From: Acidiferrobacter thiooxydans
Lineage (GTDB): Bacteria > Pseudomonadota > Gammaproteobacteria > Acidiferrobacterales > Acidiferrobacteraceae
DNA length: 64,000 bases
Assembly: GCF_003333315.1 (NCBI RefSeq)
Contig: NZ_PSYR01000001.1
Coordinates: 708,501-772,500 of the forward strand
Direction: 5' to 3'
The notes under the pieces were generated by a model. That model saw only the letters and a program-made list of their open reading frames with translations. It searched no databases and had not been told where the DNA came from. Numbering within the stretch: position 1 is the first letter of the stretch; every line of letters starts with the position of its first letter. Position numbers and translations under genes: made by a program. Below, piece by piece: positions 34,075-43,920 of this stretch.

Positions 34075-35246
34075 TCGGGACGGAGACGGGGACCAGGCGC
34101 CGCGCGGTATTTGTGGGTGGCTCCCATTACCGTCGCCCGAGTTACGGTCATAACCATCCACTCGCCATCCCGCGCGTATCCCTGACCTACGATGTGATCA
34201 CGGCCTATGGGGCGCTTACGCCCTCCGAGTTCGTGCGTTCACGCCCGGCGAGCGCGGGCGAGTTGACCCGCTTTCATACCCGCGATTATGTGAATGCCTT
34301 GAAGCGCGCCGAGGCCTTTGGACGGGTGCGCCCCGAGGATCGCGCCCGCCACGAATTGGGGACCATCGAAAACCCTTACTTTCCAGGCATGTTTTACACC
34401 CCGGCCCTTGCCACCGGTGGCAGCCTGCAGGCCGCCGAGGCGGTGCTTGCGGGATGCCACGCCTTCAGCCCGGCCGGGGGCATGCATCACGCGGTTCCGG
34501 ACGCGGCGCGCGGCTTTTGTTATTTCAATGATGTCGTGCTTGCGATCTTAAGGCTGCGCGCCGAGGGCCTGCGGGTCTTGTATCTGGATATCGACGCCCA
34601 TCACGGCGACGGGGTCGAGCAGGCCTTCTGGGATGACGCCTCGGTCATGACGGTCTCGCTGCACATGGATACCGCCTACGCCTATCCCTTCAAGGGCGGG
34701 AATCTCCAGGACCAGGGAGGACCCAAGGCCTTGGGTCTCACCCTCAATATCCCGCTGCCCCGCGAGACCCATGACCGGGAATACCGCAAGGTCTTCGCCG
34801 GCATATGGCAGCCGGTCGTGGAGCGCTTCCGGCCGGACGCCATCGTCTTGCAGACCGGAACCGATGCGCTGTTCGGGGATCCCTTGGGCCGGTTCCAGCT
34901 ATCGACCGCCGGTTTTCTGGACATCGTCGCGCAGGTCGTGGCCGCCGGATTGCCGGTACTCGCCACGGGGGGCGGGGGTTATCACCCCTTGCTGCTGGCG
35001 CGGGCCTGGACCGGGGTGTGGGGGCTGCTGTCGGGGCGTGCGCTCCCGGAGGCGCTCCCGGAGGCGGCCCGTCACGCGCTGCGCGCCGTGGGCTGGGATG
35101 AGGACGAAGACGAGCCGTATTACGAGGATCTGTTTCGCAACCGCCTGGAATACGGCGAGGAGCGGCCGGTACGCCCGGTGATTCACGAACTCATCGCCGC
35201 GCTTTCCGTTCACCCGGCCCTGAAGAGGCGTCTATGGGCCTCCTAG
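34071..35246 (+). CDS. Histone deacetylase-family (AcuC/APAH-like) hydrolase
   Basis: 391-residue metal-dependent deacetylase-fold enzyme. Typical features are the HH pair in GGMHHAVPDAARGFCYFND, zinc ligands Asp and His in YLDIDAHHGDGVEQAF and the third Asp in TGTDALFGDPLGRF, and the late GGGGY turn. Bacterial members remove acetyl groups from small amines, polyamines or acetyl-lysine; the substrate here cannot be told. It overlaps the aldo/keto reductase gene by 13 bases, forming a three-gene operon with the small helical protein. Confidence 0.9.
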   Translation: MIGTETGTRRRAVFVGGSHYRRPSYGHNHPLAIPRVSLTYDVITAYGALTPSEFVRSRPASAGELTRFHTRDYVNALKRAEAFGRVRPEDRARHELGTIENPYFPGMFYTPALATGGSLQAAEAVLAGCHAFSPAGGMHHAVPDAARGFCYFNDVVLAILRLRAEGLRVLYLDIDAHHGDGVEQAFWDDASVMTVSLHMDTAYAYPFKGGNLQDQGGPKALGLTLNIPLPRETHDREYRKVFAGIWQPVVERFRPDAIVLQTGTDALFGDPLGRFQLSTAGFLDIVAQVVAAGLPVLATGGGGYHPLLLARAWTGVWGLLSGRALPEALPEAARHALRAVGWDEDEDEPYYEDLFRNRLEYGEERPVRPVIHELIAALSVHPALKRRLWAS

Positions 35247-36391
35247 ATCGGCGCGCGGCGCGCCTCATTCCCGGGATCGCAACCGCCGAGGCGACGCGCG
35301 CCTATAGCCTTGCCCATGATCTCGATCCTGGGCACTACAGCGATTTTCAGGGGCGCGTGAAGCTGAGCGCCATTGGTCTCGGGACCTTTCCGGGGGTCGC
35401 CGACGATGTCACTGATCAGGCGATCGCCGATATCGTTCACAAGGGGCTCGTGAGCGGCCTGAATGTCATCGATACCGCCGCCCATTATCGTTACGGTCGG
35501 TCGCTCGCGGCCATCGCCGCCGGTCTGCGCCGGGCCTGGGACGATGGCGTGAAGCGCGAGGCCTTGTGGCTTATGTCCAAGGGGGGGTTCGTGACCTTTC
35601 CCGGAGAAACACCGGCCGATCCCAAGGCCTATATAGAGGCTGAGATCATCGCCAAGGGGCTTGGTCGGCGCGAGGACTGCGCCGGGGCGCACGTCTTGAG
35701 TCCCGATCATATCCGTGCCCAGATCGAACAAAGTCGCGTGGCCCTGGGGGTCGAGACCCTGGATGCGTTTCTCGTGGATCAGCCGGAGGTACATATCCCG
35801 GTATCGGGCAAGGCGGCCTTGATCGATAAGCTCGCCATGGTGTTTGTGGCGCTTGAGGAGGCGGTGCGTGACGGTGCCATCGCCCATTACGGGGTGTCGA
35901 GCTTTCAGGCCTTTCGCGTGGCCACCGATGATACCTTGTTCCTGTCGCTGGCCTCGCTCATGGCGCTCGCCGGGAAGGCGGCAAAGACCGTGACGGGGTC
36001 GGAGCGCGACCATCACTTCGCGGTGATCGAATTGCCATTCAACGCCGTCATGCTGGAGGGTTTCTCGCGCTTCAACCAGATCACCGGCGAGGGGGGTGAG
36101 GCCTCGACCCTGCAAGCGGCCTTGGCGCTCAATCTCTATACCGTGGCAAGCCATGGGTTATTGAAAGGGCATCTCGCCCGGCAATCGGTCGACATCCTCG
36201 TACAGGCCATGCCCGGTCTCGCCAATGACGCCCGGCGCGCCCTGCAATTCAATCGCTCGACGCCGGGGCTGGGCACGACCCTCGTAGGCCTTAGCACCCC
36301 GGCCCACCTCGAGGATGTGTTGGCAGTCGCGCGTACGCCGCTCTTGAGCCATGCCGCCTATATGGCGCTCTACCATCGCGCCGAGAATTGA
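35234..36391 (+). CDS. Aldo/keto reductase-like protein
   Basis: 385 residues with a TIM-barrel aldo/keto reductase layout: GLGTFPGVADDVTD, then NVIDTAAHYRYGRSL carrying the catalytic Asp and Tyr (D-x4-Y spacing), and VETLDAFLVDQPEVHIPV and AIAHYGVSSFQAFRV later. The family's third catalytic element appears as LMSKGGF. It is longer than average owing to an N-terminal 40-residue extension and an insertion around residue 250. The gene overlaps the HDAC-family gene. The substrate is unknown. Confidence 0.8.
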   Translation: MGLLDRRAARLIPGIATAEATRAYSLAHDLDPGHYSDFQGRVKLSAIGLGTFPGVADDVTDQAIADIVHKGLVSGLNVIDTAAHYRYGRSLAAIAAGLRRAWDDGVKREALWLMSKGGFVTFPGETPADPKAYIEAEIIAKGLGRREDCAGAHVLSPDHIRAQIEQSRVALGVETLDAFLVDQPEVHIPVSGKAALIDKLAMVFVALEEAVRDGAIAHYGVSSFQAFRVATDDTLFLSLASLMALAGKAAKTVTGSERDHHFAVIELPFNAVMLEGFSRFNQITGEGGEASTLQAALALNLYTVASHGLLKGHLARQSVDILVQAMPGLANDARRALQFNRSTPGLGTTLVGLSTPAHLEDVLAVARTPLLSHAAYMALYHRAEN

Positions 36392-36640
36392 CGCCTCGCC
36401 TAGCCGGAAGCGCCGCAGGGCTCTGCCTCACCGCGTGGCGGTTCAGGGGAGTGTGGCGGCACGCACGCTCTACGAGGCCATGCGCCAGCGCACGGTGTCT
36501 CGCGATCCGCGTCGCGGGTGCGTTCTGGATGGCGCCGCGGTTACGTTCCGGCGCCAGATGACGATCCGGTTTTGGGGCAGGCTGATCGCAACCGCCTCAT
36601 GCGCTTGCATTTCCTGTACCCCTGCTACAATGAGGGCTAT

Positions 36641-37747
36641 ATGGAAAGCCCGATTGCCGCCACGCCGAGCGAGCCGCTCGAGTGGTTGAGCCAGGTCTTG
36701 GTCGAGGCCACCCGGTATGGGGCCTCGGATGTGCATCTGCGTGCCCGCAATCACCCCATATTGCGCGTCGACGGCGCGTTGCGCGCGCTCGATGACCGGC
36801 CGCGGTTGACCGTGGAGCGTGTCGCGGAGATCGGTGAGGCCATGATGGACGCCCGCCAACGGGCCGTCTTCGCGCATGAACATCAGGTCGATCTGTCCCG
36901 TGGATTCAAGGGGATAGGGCGAGTGCGCGCCAACATATTCCGGCAACGCGGTACCGTCGCCCTGGTGTTGCGTGTCATCCACAGCGTGGTGCCGCCGCTT
37001 ACGAGCCTTGGCTTGCCGGAGATGGTCGCGAAGTTGACGCAGGTGGAGCGCGGGCTGGTACTGGTCACCGGGGCCAGCGGTTCCGGCAAGACCACGACGC
37101 TGGCGGCGCTCGTCAACGAGGTCAATCTGACCCAGACCAAGCATGTCCTGACGATCGAAGACCCGATTGAGTTCCTGTTCGCCGAACAGAAATCGCTCAT
37201 CACCCAGCGCGAGATCGGGGTCGATGCCCCGACCTTCCACGAGGCCATGCGCGCCGCGTTACGCGAGGATCCGGACGTGATTCTGCTCGGGGAGATGCGC
37301 GACATCGAGACCATAGAGACCGCCCTCCAGGCCGCGGAGACCGGGCATTTCGTGCTCGCCACGGCCCATGCCCCAGCGGCCGCCGAGGCCGTCAATCGCC
37401 TCATCACGGCGTTTCCCGCCGAGGCCCAGGCCGGGGTGCGCGTGAAGGTCGCCCAGAACCTGCGGGCCGTGGTAAGTCAGCGCCTGCTACCACGGGCTGA
37501 TGGGCAGGGGCGGGCGGTGGCCTGCGAGGTCTTGACGATCTCGGCGTTGGCGCGGGAACTGATCGCCGATCCATCGCGCATCAAGGATCTGCCGGAGGTC
37601 CTGAAGCGCGGGAGCGTGCAGGACGGCATGCTGGCTTTTGATGCCTGTCTGCTCGCGCTCGTCAAGGCCAAGCGCATCGCGCCGGCCATCGCGCTTCAGT
37701 ATGCCTCGAGTGCGAACGATCTACGCCTCAAGATCGAGGGGTTTTGA
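36641..37747 (+). CDS. PilT/PilU-family type IV pilus retraction ATPase
   Basis: 368-residue secretion ATPase. Walker A is GASGSGKTTT, the Asp box LTIEDPIEFLF, Walker B DVILLGEMRD and the His box ATAHAPAAAEAVNRLI. The N-terminal domain has the ASDVHLRARNHPILRVDG strand of PilT proteins. ATG 36641 is chosen since it starts just ahead of that domain; a weak GAGGG lies upstream. It stands apart from any pil cluster in the window. PilT or PilU cannot be told apart by eye. Confidence 0.85.
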   Translation: MESPIAATPSEPLEWLSQVLVEATRYGASDVHLRARNHPILRVDGALRALDDRPRLTVERVAEIGEAMMDARQRAVFAHEHQVDLSRGFKGIGRVRANIFRQRGTVALVLRVIHSVVPPLTSLGLPEMVAKLTQVERGLVLVTGASGSGKTTTLAALVNEVNLTQTKHVLTIEDPIEFLFAEQKSLITQREIGVDAPTFHEAMRAALREDPDVILLGEMRDIETIETALQAAETGHFVLATAHAPAAAEAVNRLITAFPAEAQAGVRVKVAQNLRAVVSQRLLPRADGQGRAVACEVLTISALARELIADPSRIKDLPEVLKRGSVQDGMLAFDACLLALVKAKRIAPAIALQYASSANDLRLKIEGF

Positions 37748-38285
37748 CGGACTTGCGGCCCTTGATGTGGGCACGCAGGGCCGCCTCTTGTTCCTGGAAG
37801 GACCTGCGCGCACCCGGACTCGTGGCCGCGGGTATCGGTTTGGTCGAATGGCCGGCGCGTTCCTGCTCCTTGACGGCCATGTAGTCGTGTATGTCCGCGT
37901 CCTGATCGGTGTAGCGGCCGCGAAAGTCCGGCGGGGGCGCAGCCCCCTTGCCAAGCGACAGGGCTAGACGCAAGGCCTTGTTATAGGCGGTCAGGCGCCG
38001 TTCGAGGGTCGCGAGGTCGGCGAGCGCCACCGCCAGATCCAGGGCACCGAGCCCGGCTGCGATCGGCCACGGCCAGAGGATCGCGGCGATCGCGATCATG
38101 AGACTCGCCGCCAGATAGCCGAGCGCACGCCGCCGTTCATGGAGATAAAACGCATGGAGGCCGAGCGCAAAGCCGGCCCACAGGCTGAAGGCTACGCCGG
38201 GCTTGCGCAGGCGTTTGACGAGTTCGAGATTGAGCGACTGGAGCCCAGCCCCCGAGAAATCCCATTGTTTCCAGGCGTTCGGCAT
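37728..38285 (-). CDS. TM2-like small membrane protein
   Basis: 185 residues with hydrophobic segments around KPGVAFSLWAGFALGLHAFYL and LAASLMIAIAAILWPWPIAAGLG, then a long hydrophilic basic tail. The GLHAFYLHERRRALGYL segment resembles a TM2 domain. ATG 38285 lacks a ribosome site; a TACAAT (-10-like, 38297-38292) would place the transcript start about at the ATG, so a leaderless message is possible. It overlaps the 3' end of the pilT-like gene by 20 bases and is divergent from the LysR gene. Confidence 0.6.
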   Translation of the reverse strand: MPNAWKQWDFSGAGLQSLNLELVKRLRKPGVAFSLWAGFALGLHAFYLHERRRALGYLAASLMIAIAAILWPWPIAAGLGALDLAVALADLATLERRLTAYNKALRLALSLGKGAAPPPDFRGRYTDQDADIHDYMAVKEQERAGHSTKPIPAATSPGARRSFQEQEAALRAHIKGRKSVKTPRS

Positions 38286-38342
38286 TAAATCATTGTATAC
38301 TACAAAGCCCGATGGGCGCGCGATCGAGGGGTGAAAAGAGAC

Positions 38343-39275
38343 ATGGCTGACCGGCGACTCCAGGTATTCCATACCGTGGCGAGGCTTTTGAGTTTCACCA
38401 AGGCCGCGGAGACTTTACATATGACGCAACCGGCCGTCACCTTTCAGGTGCGGCAGCTCGAGGAGTTCTTCAATACCCGCCTGTTCGATCGCACCCACAA
38501 TCGTATCAATTTGACGGCCGCCGGCGAACGGGTCTTTGAGTATGCCGACCGGATCATAGGCCTCTACAATGAGATGAACATCCGCGTCCGGGACATTACC
38601 GGGGATGTCTCGGGTGTGCTCATTATCGGTGCCAGCACCACCATTGCCGAGTATGTGTTGCCGGCCCTTCTGGGCGAGTTTCAGGGGCGTCACCCGGATG
38701 TGCGTATCCGTCTCAGTGTGTCCAATTCCCTGGGCATCGTGCATATGGTGGAGAGCAATACCGTCGATATCGGCATCGTCGAGTCGCCGGTCGCGAACAA
38801 GAACCTCGCGGTGGAGGTCTGTTGGCAAGACCAGCTGGTCTTCATTTGTCGGCCGGACCACCCCTTGGCGCAACTCGACAAGGTCCCGGTGCGCGAACTC
38901 CTGGATCTCCCGTTCCTGGCGCGCGAGGAAGGCTCGGGAACCCGCGAGGTAATCAGCGACTATCTGGCGCACAACGCGCTGCAATGGCACGACCTCAATC
39001 TCAGCATGGAGTTTGGCAGCCCCGAATCGGTCAAGAGTTCGGTGGAGGCCGGCCTGGGCGTATCCATCGTCTCCAAGGCGACGGTGGCAAAGGAGTTGCG
39101 ACTCGGCACCCTGGTCGCCCTGCCCCTCGATCCGCCCATCGATCGCCCATTCTCCTTCGTCTATCAACGCCAGAAGTTCCGCTTGCGGGCGGTGGAGGAG
39201 TTCATGCGTTTTGCGCATGCGCATTGTGAGCGGCAAGGCGGCGTCGAGCCGGTGGCCAAGGCGCAGGCCTCATGA
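38343..39275 (+). CDS. LysR-family transcriptional regulator
   Basis: 310 residues. The N-terminal HTH is clear (FTKAAETLHMTQPAVTFQVR, then LTAAGERVFEYA), followed by a substrate-binding domain (GVLIIGASTTIAEYVLPALL to GLGVSIVSKATV). It looks closest to the CysL/selenium-associated branch, but that is an impression. The start is ATG 38343 (GTG 38331 possible). It is coupled by ATGA to the amidotransferase-like gene, so it may sense or control the same process. Confidence 0.9.
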   Translation: MADRRLQVFHTVARLLSFTKAAETLHMTQPAVTFQVRQLEEFFNTRLFDRTHNRINLTAAGERVFEYADRIIGLYNEMNIRVRDITGDVSGVLIIGASTTIAEYVLPALLGEFQGRHPDVRIRLSVSNSLGIVHMVESNTVDIGIVESPVANKNLAVEVCWQDQLVFICRPDHPLAQLDKVPVRELLDLPFLAREEGSGTREVISDYLAHNALQWHDLNLSMEFGSPESVKSSVEAGLGVSIVSKATVAKELRLGTLVALPLDPPIDRPFSFVYQRQKFRLRAVEEFMRFAHAHCERQGGVEPVAKAQAS

Positions 39276-40012
39276 AGCAATTCGCGGTCGTTCAGCACAC
39301 CTATTCCGAATTCCTGGGGCTGATCGAAAATCAACTCGAGAAGCGCGACATCGGCTTTGCCTATTTTCGGCCGTTCGTGGGACAGGACCTGCCGGGCAGT
39401 GCCGGGCAGTTCGATGCCCTGTTTGTGCTTGGAGGTCAGGCCCCGCCCGGCGATCATGACCAAAACCCCTGGCATGATGATGAGTTGCGGCTGATCGGGA
39501 TATTTCGCGATGCGCGCCGGCCCATGGTGGGGCTCGGCTACGGGGCCCTGGTGCTCGCCGAGTATGAGGGCGCGCTCCTGAGTCCGGAGCCGTTTCACAA
39601 TGCCTACTGGACGATAGCCCACAAGACCCCGGCCGGGGAGGCGGACGCCTTGGCCCAGGCGGTGGACGGCCGGCCGGTGCTGGTGATGGCCAATGGGGCC
39701 GCGACCCTACCTGCGGGTATGGAGCCCATCGTGGTCGACGATAACGGCCGCTGGATCGCGATCCGCCCCGACCCCCTGGCCTATGGCCTGTTGTTTCGTC
39801 CGGAATTAAAGCCTGGGATGATCGAGGATATGATCATGGAGGCCAAGCGCAAGACGCCGCCCGACATCGGCGAGTTGTTGGCCGAGGCGCGCCGGCATTG
39901 GGGGGATACGCAGCGCACGACAGACCAGGTGATCGTGGCGCTCGTAAAGGAGCTGGATTTGATGAGGGAGCGGCGCAAGATGCCGGTCTTCCGATTGAAT
40001 ATCGGTGAGTAG
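39272..40012 (+). CDS. Class I glutamine amidotransferase-like protein lacking the nucleophile Cys
   Basis: 246 residues with the layout of a GATase1 domain (FAVVQHTYSEFLGLIENQLE, then DALFVLGGQAPPGDHDQNPW and RRPMVGLGYGALVLAEYEGA). In active enzymes the elbow motif is GxCxG; here it is GLGYGALV, so Tyr replaces the catalytic Cys. The protein is therefore probably a non-catalytic binding or regulatory relative. It starts within the LysR stop (ATGA) and is followed after 2 bases by a small gene; the three form an operon. Confidence 0.7.
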   Translation: MKQFAVVQHTYSEFLGLIENQLEKRDIGFAYFRPFVGQDLPGSAGQFDALFVLGGQAPPGDHDQNPWHDDELRLIGIFRDARRPMVGLGYGALVLAEYEGALLSPEPFHNAYWTIAHKTPAGEADALAQAVDGRPVLVMANGAATLPAGMEPIVVDDNGRWIAIRPDPLAYGLLFRPELKPGMIEDMIMEAKRKTPPDIGELLAEARRHWGDTQRTTDQVIVALVKELDLMRERRKMPVFRLNIGE

Positions 40013-40014
40013 CC

Positions 40015-40365
40015 GTGGATCGCTTCGAGAAACGTCTGCTGGCGGTGGTGCGCGATCTTCCGGACGAGGGCCAGGAGCAGGTCCTGGCGTTCGCCGAATT
40101 TCTGCACGTGCGGCTCGGCGGCGCAAGGCCTGCGGCGCCCTCCGAGCCCCTGCCGATCCCGCGGCCCGAGGAGGAGAGCGTGGTGCGCGCCATCAAGCGA
40201 CTGGCGGCGAGCTATCCCATGCTGGATCGCGGAAAGATGCTAAACGAGACCTCCACCCTGATGGCTCAAAATGTCATCGGGGGGCGGCCGAATGCGGAGG
40301 TAATCGACGACCTGGAGATACTCTTTAGGACGCATTTCGAGGCCTACCAGGCGTCCAAGACTTAA
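40015..40365 (+). CDS. Small protein, DUF2281-like start, function unknown
   Basis: 116 residues, GTG start. The segment LAVVRDLPDEGQEQVLAFAEFLHVRL resembles the DUF2281/antitoxin-like segment (LPxxxQxEVLDFxEFL), and the rest is helical. It sits directly behind the amidotransferase-like gene and before trpF with a short spacer. There is no toxin-like partner next to it, so an antitoxin role is not supported. Confidence 0.55.
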   Translation: MDRFEKRLLAVVRDLPDEGQEQVLAFAEFLHVRLGGARPAAPSEPLPIPRPEEESVVRAIKRLAASYPMLDRGKMLNETSTLMAQNVIGGRPNAEVIDDLEILFRTHFEAYQASKT

Positions 40366-40401
40366 GCCCGGGGCCGCGCCTCTGGTACACTCCATCGCCC
40401 T

Positions 40402-41022
40402 ATGCCGACACGTGTGAAGATTTGCGGGATCACCAGGCCCTTGGACGCCGCGGCCGCGGCCGCGGCCGGCGCCGATGCCATCGGTCTTGTGTTTTATGGG
40501 CCGAGTCCGCGCCACGTCACTCTCGATGCCGCACGGGCGATCGTGGCCGCGCTGCCCCCGTTCGTGACGTGCGTCGGGCTGTTCGTCGATGCCGCGCCCG
40601 AGGAGATCGAGGCGGTGTTGCGGGATGTGGCGCTGGATGTCTTGCAGTTTCATGGCCGGGAGACCCCGGAAGAGTGTCAGCGTTATGGCCGGCCGTACCT
40701 TAAGGCGATCGCCATGACGGAGGGGGTGGATGTGCGCGCGGCCGAGGCGCGTTATGCATCCGCCCAGGGCCTACTGCTGGATACCCATCAAAAAGGGCGC
40801 CCCGGCGGGACCGGACAGGTCTTCGATTGGGGGCGGATCCCAGGTGATCTCGGCAAGCCCGTGATTCTGGCGGGCGGCCTGTCCCCGGCGAATGTGGCGG
40901 CGGCCATCGATCAGGTCCGGCCCTACGCAGTCGATGTCAGCGGCGGTGTCGAAAGCGCGCCGGGGATCAAAGACGAGCGGCGCATGCGCGAATTCTGCCG
41001 CTACGCAAAAGGAGAAGTATGA
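40402..41022 (+). CDS. trpF: Phosphoribosylanthranilate isomerase
   Basis: TIM-barrel enzyme of tryptophan synthesis, 206 residues. [12 protein letters not shown] carries the catalytic Cys (residue 8), the general-acid Asp lies in VDVSGGVES near residue 183, and the phosphate-binding [11 protein letters not shown] is present. It starts a cluster trpF-trpB-trpA-accD-folC with overlapping genes; the stop overlaps the trpB start (ATGA). Confidence 0.97.
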   Translation: MPTRVKICGITRPLDAAAAAAAGADAIGLVFYGPSPRHVTLDAARAIVAALPPFVTCVGLFVDAAPEEIEAVLRDVALDVLQFHGRETPEECQRYGRPYLKAIAMTEGVDVRAAEARYASAQGLLLDTHQKGRPGGTGQVFDWGRIPGDLGKPVILAGGLSPANVAAAIDQVRPYAVDVSGGVESAPGIKDERRMREFCRYAKGEV

Positions 41023-42227
41023 GTTACGAACAGCCGGATGAGCGCGGGCACTTCGGGCCTTACGGGGGCCGTTTCGTGGCCGAGACCTTGATGGGCCCGC
41101 TCGCCGATCTCGAGCGCGCGTACCGTGCGGCGCGTGTCGACCCGGCCTTCCAGGCGGAGCTTGCCGCCGATTTCCGGGATTACGTGGGACGGCCGTCGCC
41201 ACTCTACCTCGCGGAGCGCTTGACCGCGCACGCACGCGGCGCGCGTATCTATCTTAAGCGCGAGGACCTGAATCATACCGGCGCTCATAAGGTGAACAAT
41301 ACGATAGGCCAGGCCTTGCTGGCGCGGCGCATGGGTAAGAAGCGCCTGATCGCCGAGACCGGGGCCGGCCAACATGGGGTGGCGACCGCCACCGTGGCCG
41401 CCCGCCTGGGGCTCTCGTGCGTCATCTACATGGGTGCCGAGGACATCGCACGTCAGGCCCCCAACGTCCGACGCATGCGTCTTTTGGGGGCGGAGGTGGT
41501 GAGCGTGACGCTCGGCTCACAGACCCTGAAGGATGCCATGAACGAGGCCATGCGCGACTGGGCGACGACGGTCGACGAGACCTTTTATGTGATCGGGACG
41601 GTGAGCGGGCCCCATCCCTATCCGGCCATGGTGCGCGACTTCCAGGCGGTGATCGGGCAGGAGGCCCGCCGCCAGTTCCTGGAGCGCGAGGGGCGGCTGC
41701 CGCACGCGCTGGTGGCATGCGTGGGCGGCGGCTCCAACGCCATCGGGCTTTTCCATGCGTTCCTGGATGATGCCGAGGTCGCCCTTTATGGCGTCGAGGC
41801 GGCGGGCAAGGGGCTGGCCTCGGGCCGGCACGCGGCGCCGCTGACGGCCGATAGCGGGCGCGGGGTACTGCATGGGGCGCGCAGCTATCTCATGTTCGAT
41901 GAGGATGGGCAGATTCGCGACACACACTCGATCTCCGCGGGCCTCGACTATCCGGGCGTGGGGCCGGAACATGCGTGGCTGAAGGATAGCGGGCGGGCGC
42001 GGTACGTGGCGGTCGATGATGACGCGGCGCTGACCGCGTTTCATACGCTCACGCGCCTCGAGGGCATCCTGCCGGCGCTGGAGTCGAGTCATGCACTCGC
42101 CTATGCGCAGACCCTGGCGGCGGGTCTCGGGCCGGAGGCGGCGCTGATCGTCAATCTGTCGGGTCGCGGGGACAAGGATGTGGAGACCGTGGCGGCCTAC
42201 GAGGGGGCAAAGACGTGTCGCGCATAA
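41019..42227 (+). CDS. trpB: Tryptophan synthase beta chain
   Basis: 402-residue PLP enzyme joining indole and serine. The PLP Lys is in [15 protein letters not shown] near residue 91; the PLP phosphate loop [10 protein letters not shown] and the ESSHALAYA segment are present. It overlaps trpF (4 bases) and trpA (13 bases), the usual arrangement for making the alpha2beta2 complex. Confidence 0.98.
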   Translation: MSYEQPDERGHFGPYGGRFVAETLMGPLADLERAYRAARVDPAFQAELAADFRDYVGRPSPLYLAERLTAHARGARIYLKREDLNHTGAHKVNNTIGQALLARRMGKKRLIAETGAGQHGVATATVAARLGLSCVIYMGAEDIARQAPNVRRMRLLGAEVVSVTLGSQTLKDAMNEAMRDWATTVDETFYVIGTVSGPHPYPAMVRDFQAVIGQEARRQFLEREGRLPHALVACVGGGSNAIGLFHAFLDDAEVALYGVEAAGKGLASGRHAAPLTADSGRGVLHGARSYLMFDEDGQIRDTHSISAGLDYPGVGPEHAWLKDSGRARYVAVDDDAALTAFHTLTRLEGILPALESSHALAYAQTLAAGLGPEAALIVNLSGRGDKDVETVAAYEGAKTCRA

Positions 42228-43030
42228 AGGACACGTTCGCGGCGCTTGCCGGCACGCGCGCGGCCCTGATCCCGTTTATCACCGGTGGCGACCCTACGCT
42301 GTCGGCGACCGTGCCGCTCATGCATGCCCTGGTGCGCGCAGGCGCCGATGTGATCGAGGTCGGCATGCCGTTTTCCGACCCCATGGCCGATGGTCCGGCG
42401 ATTCAGATGGCCCATCAAAGGGCGCTCGCCGCCGGCGCTACCACCCGCGCCATCATCGAGCTGGTGGCGGCGTTCCGGCGCGACGATGCGCGCACGCCGG
42501 TGATCCTCATGGGTTATGTGAATCCGGTGGAGACCATGGGTTACGGTGTCTTTGCACGGGCTTGCCAGGCGGCCGGTGTCGATGGCGTGTTGCTTGTCGA
42601 TATGCCCCCTGAGGAGGCCGGAGATTGGCGCGCCGAGGCCTTGCGCGCCGGCCTCGATACGATTTTTCTGCTGTCGCCGACGACGTCGGTGGAGCGTCTT
42701 GCCGTGATCGGCGCGGCATCCACGGGCTTCCTCTACTATGTAGCCTTGAAGGGGGTCACCGGGGCGAGTCACCTGAATGTCGCGGAAGTCGCCGCGCGGC
42801 TTGCCGTCGTGCGCAAGAGCGCGGCCCTTCCGGTGGGCGTGGGCTTCGGGATTCGTGATGCGCGCTCGGCGGCTTTGGTGGGGCGCTTCGCCGACGCTGT
42901 CATCGTCGGCAGCGCGATCGTGGAAAAGATGGCCGCCTCGGCATCCACGGAGGCAGCGATCGCCGATACCGAGGCCTTCGTGCGCGATCTGCGCGCGGCC
43001 CTCGTGCGCCGCGAGGGTCTGTCGTCATGA
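42215..43030 (+). CDS. trpA: Tryptophan synthase alpha chain
   Basis: 271-residue TIM-barrel subunit that releases indole from indole-glycerol phosphate. Catalytic Glu lies in [17 protein letters not shown] and catalytic Asp in [16 protein letters not shown] start 42215 inside the trpB end. Stop overlaps the accD start (ATGA). Confidence 0.97.
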   Translation: MSRIKDTFAALAGTRAALIPFITGGDPTLSATVPLMHALVRAGADVIEVGMPFSDPMADGPAIQMAHQRALAAGATTRAIIELVAAFRRDDARTPVILMGYVNPVETMGYGVFARACQAAGVDGVLLVDMPPEEAGDWRAEALRAGLDTIFLLSPTTSVERLAVIGAASTGFLYYVALKGVTGASHLNVAEVAARLAVVRKSAALPVGVGFGIRDARSAALVGRFADAVIVGSAIVEKMAASASTEAAIADTEAFVRDLRAALVRREGLSS

Positions 43031-43920
43031 GCTGGTTCGACAAGCTTCTGCCCCCGAAGATCAAGAGCCGGGGGGTGGCGAAGAAGGCCGTACCCGAGGG
43101 CTTATGGAGCAAATGCCCAGCGTGCGCCAACGTCTTGTATCACGCCGAGATCGAAAAGAACGTGGGCGTGTGCCCGCGTTGCGACCACCATATGCGCATA
43201 TCGGCGCGCAAGAGGCTCGCCGCCTTCCTCGATGCCGGGGATCATCCGGAGATCGGTGCCGATCTTGCGCCCACGGATTTCCTCAAGTTCAAGGACAGCA
43301 AGCGTTACAAGGACCGTCTCGCCGATGCCGTGAAGACCACCGGGGAGTCGGATGCGCTGGTCGTGATGCAAGGGCGCCTGCAGGGGTTGCCGCTGGTGGC
43401 TGCGGCCTTCGAGTTTGCGTTCATGGGTGGCTCCATGGGCTCGGTGGTCGGCGAGCGCTTCGTGCGCGGCGTGGATACCTGCCTTGCCGAGCGCTGGCCC
43501 TTCGTCTGTTTCGCGGCCAGCGGCGGCGCGCGTATGCAGGAGGGGCTGACCTCGCTCATGCAGATGGCCAAGACCAGCGCGGCGCTGGCGCGCATGGCCG
43601 ATCAGGGGCTGCCCTTTATCTCGGTGCTCACCGACCCGACGATGGGAGGGGTATCGGCAAGCTTCGCCATGCTCGGGGATGTGATCATAGGCGAGCCCAA
43701 GGCCCTGATCGGCTTCGCGGGTCCGCGCGTGATCGAACAGACCGTGCGCGAGACCCTGCCGGAGGGCTTTCAGCGATCGGAGTTCCTGCTCGACCACGGC
43801 GCGATCGACATGATCGTGCATCGCCACAAGCTGCGCGAGACGATCGCCAGACTGTTGTCGATCATGACCAATAGGCCGCTTGTCGCCCATACCACCAACG
43901 CGTTGCACAAAGACATCTGA
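43027..43920 (+). CDS. accD: Acetyl-CoA carboxylase carboxyltransferase subunit beta
   Basis: 297-residue subunit for malonyl-CoA formation. The N-terminal zinc finger has four Cys (CPAC and CPRC, residues about 36-58), followed by the crotonase-fold domain with [15 protein letters not shown] and GGARMQEG. Position between trpA and folC is common in proteobacteria. Confidence 0.97.
   Translation: MSWFDKLLPPKIKSRGVAKKAVPEGLWSKCPACANVLYHAEIEKNVGVCPRCDHHMRISARKRLAAFLDAGDHPEIGADLAPTDFLKFKDSKRYKDRLADAVKTTGESDALVVMQGRLQGLPLVAAAFEFAFMGGSMGSVVGERFVRGVDTCLAERWPFVCFAASGGARMQEGLTSLMQMAKTSAALARMADQGLPFISVLTDPTMGGVSASFAMLGDVIIGEPKALIGFAGPRVIEQTVRETLPEGFQRSEFLLDHGAIDMIVHRHKLRETIARLLSIMTNRPLVAHTTNALHKDI

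Noticed and set aside
40015-40365. Toxin-antitoxin antitoxin
   Set aside because: Only a short DUF2281-like resemblance and no toxin gene adjacent.
42777-43874. 365-codon plus-strand frame over trpA/accD
   Set aside because: Arg/Gly/Ala-rich frame-shifted reading of accD without features of its own.
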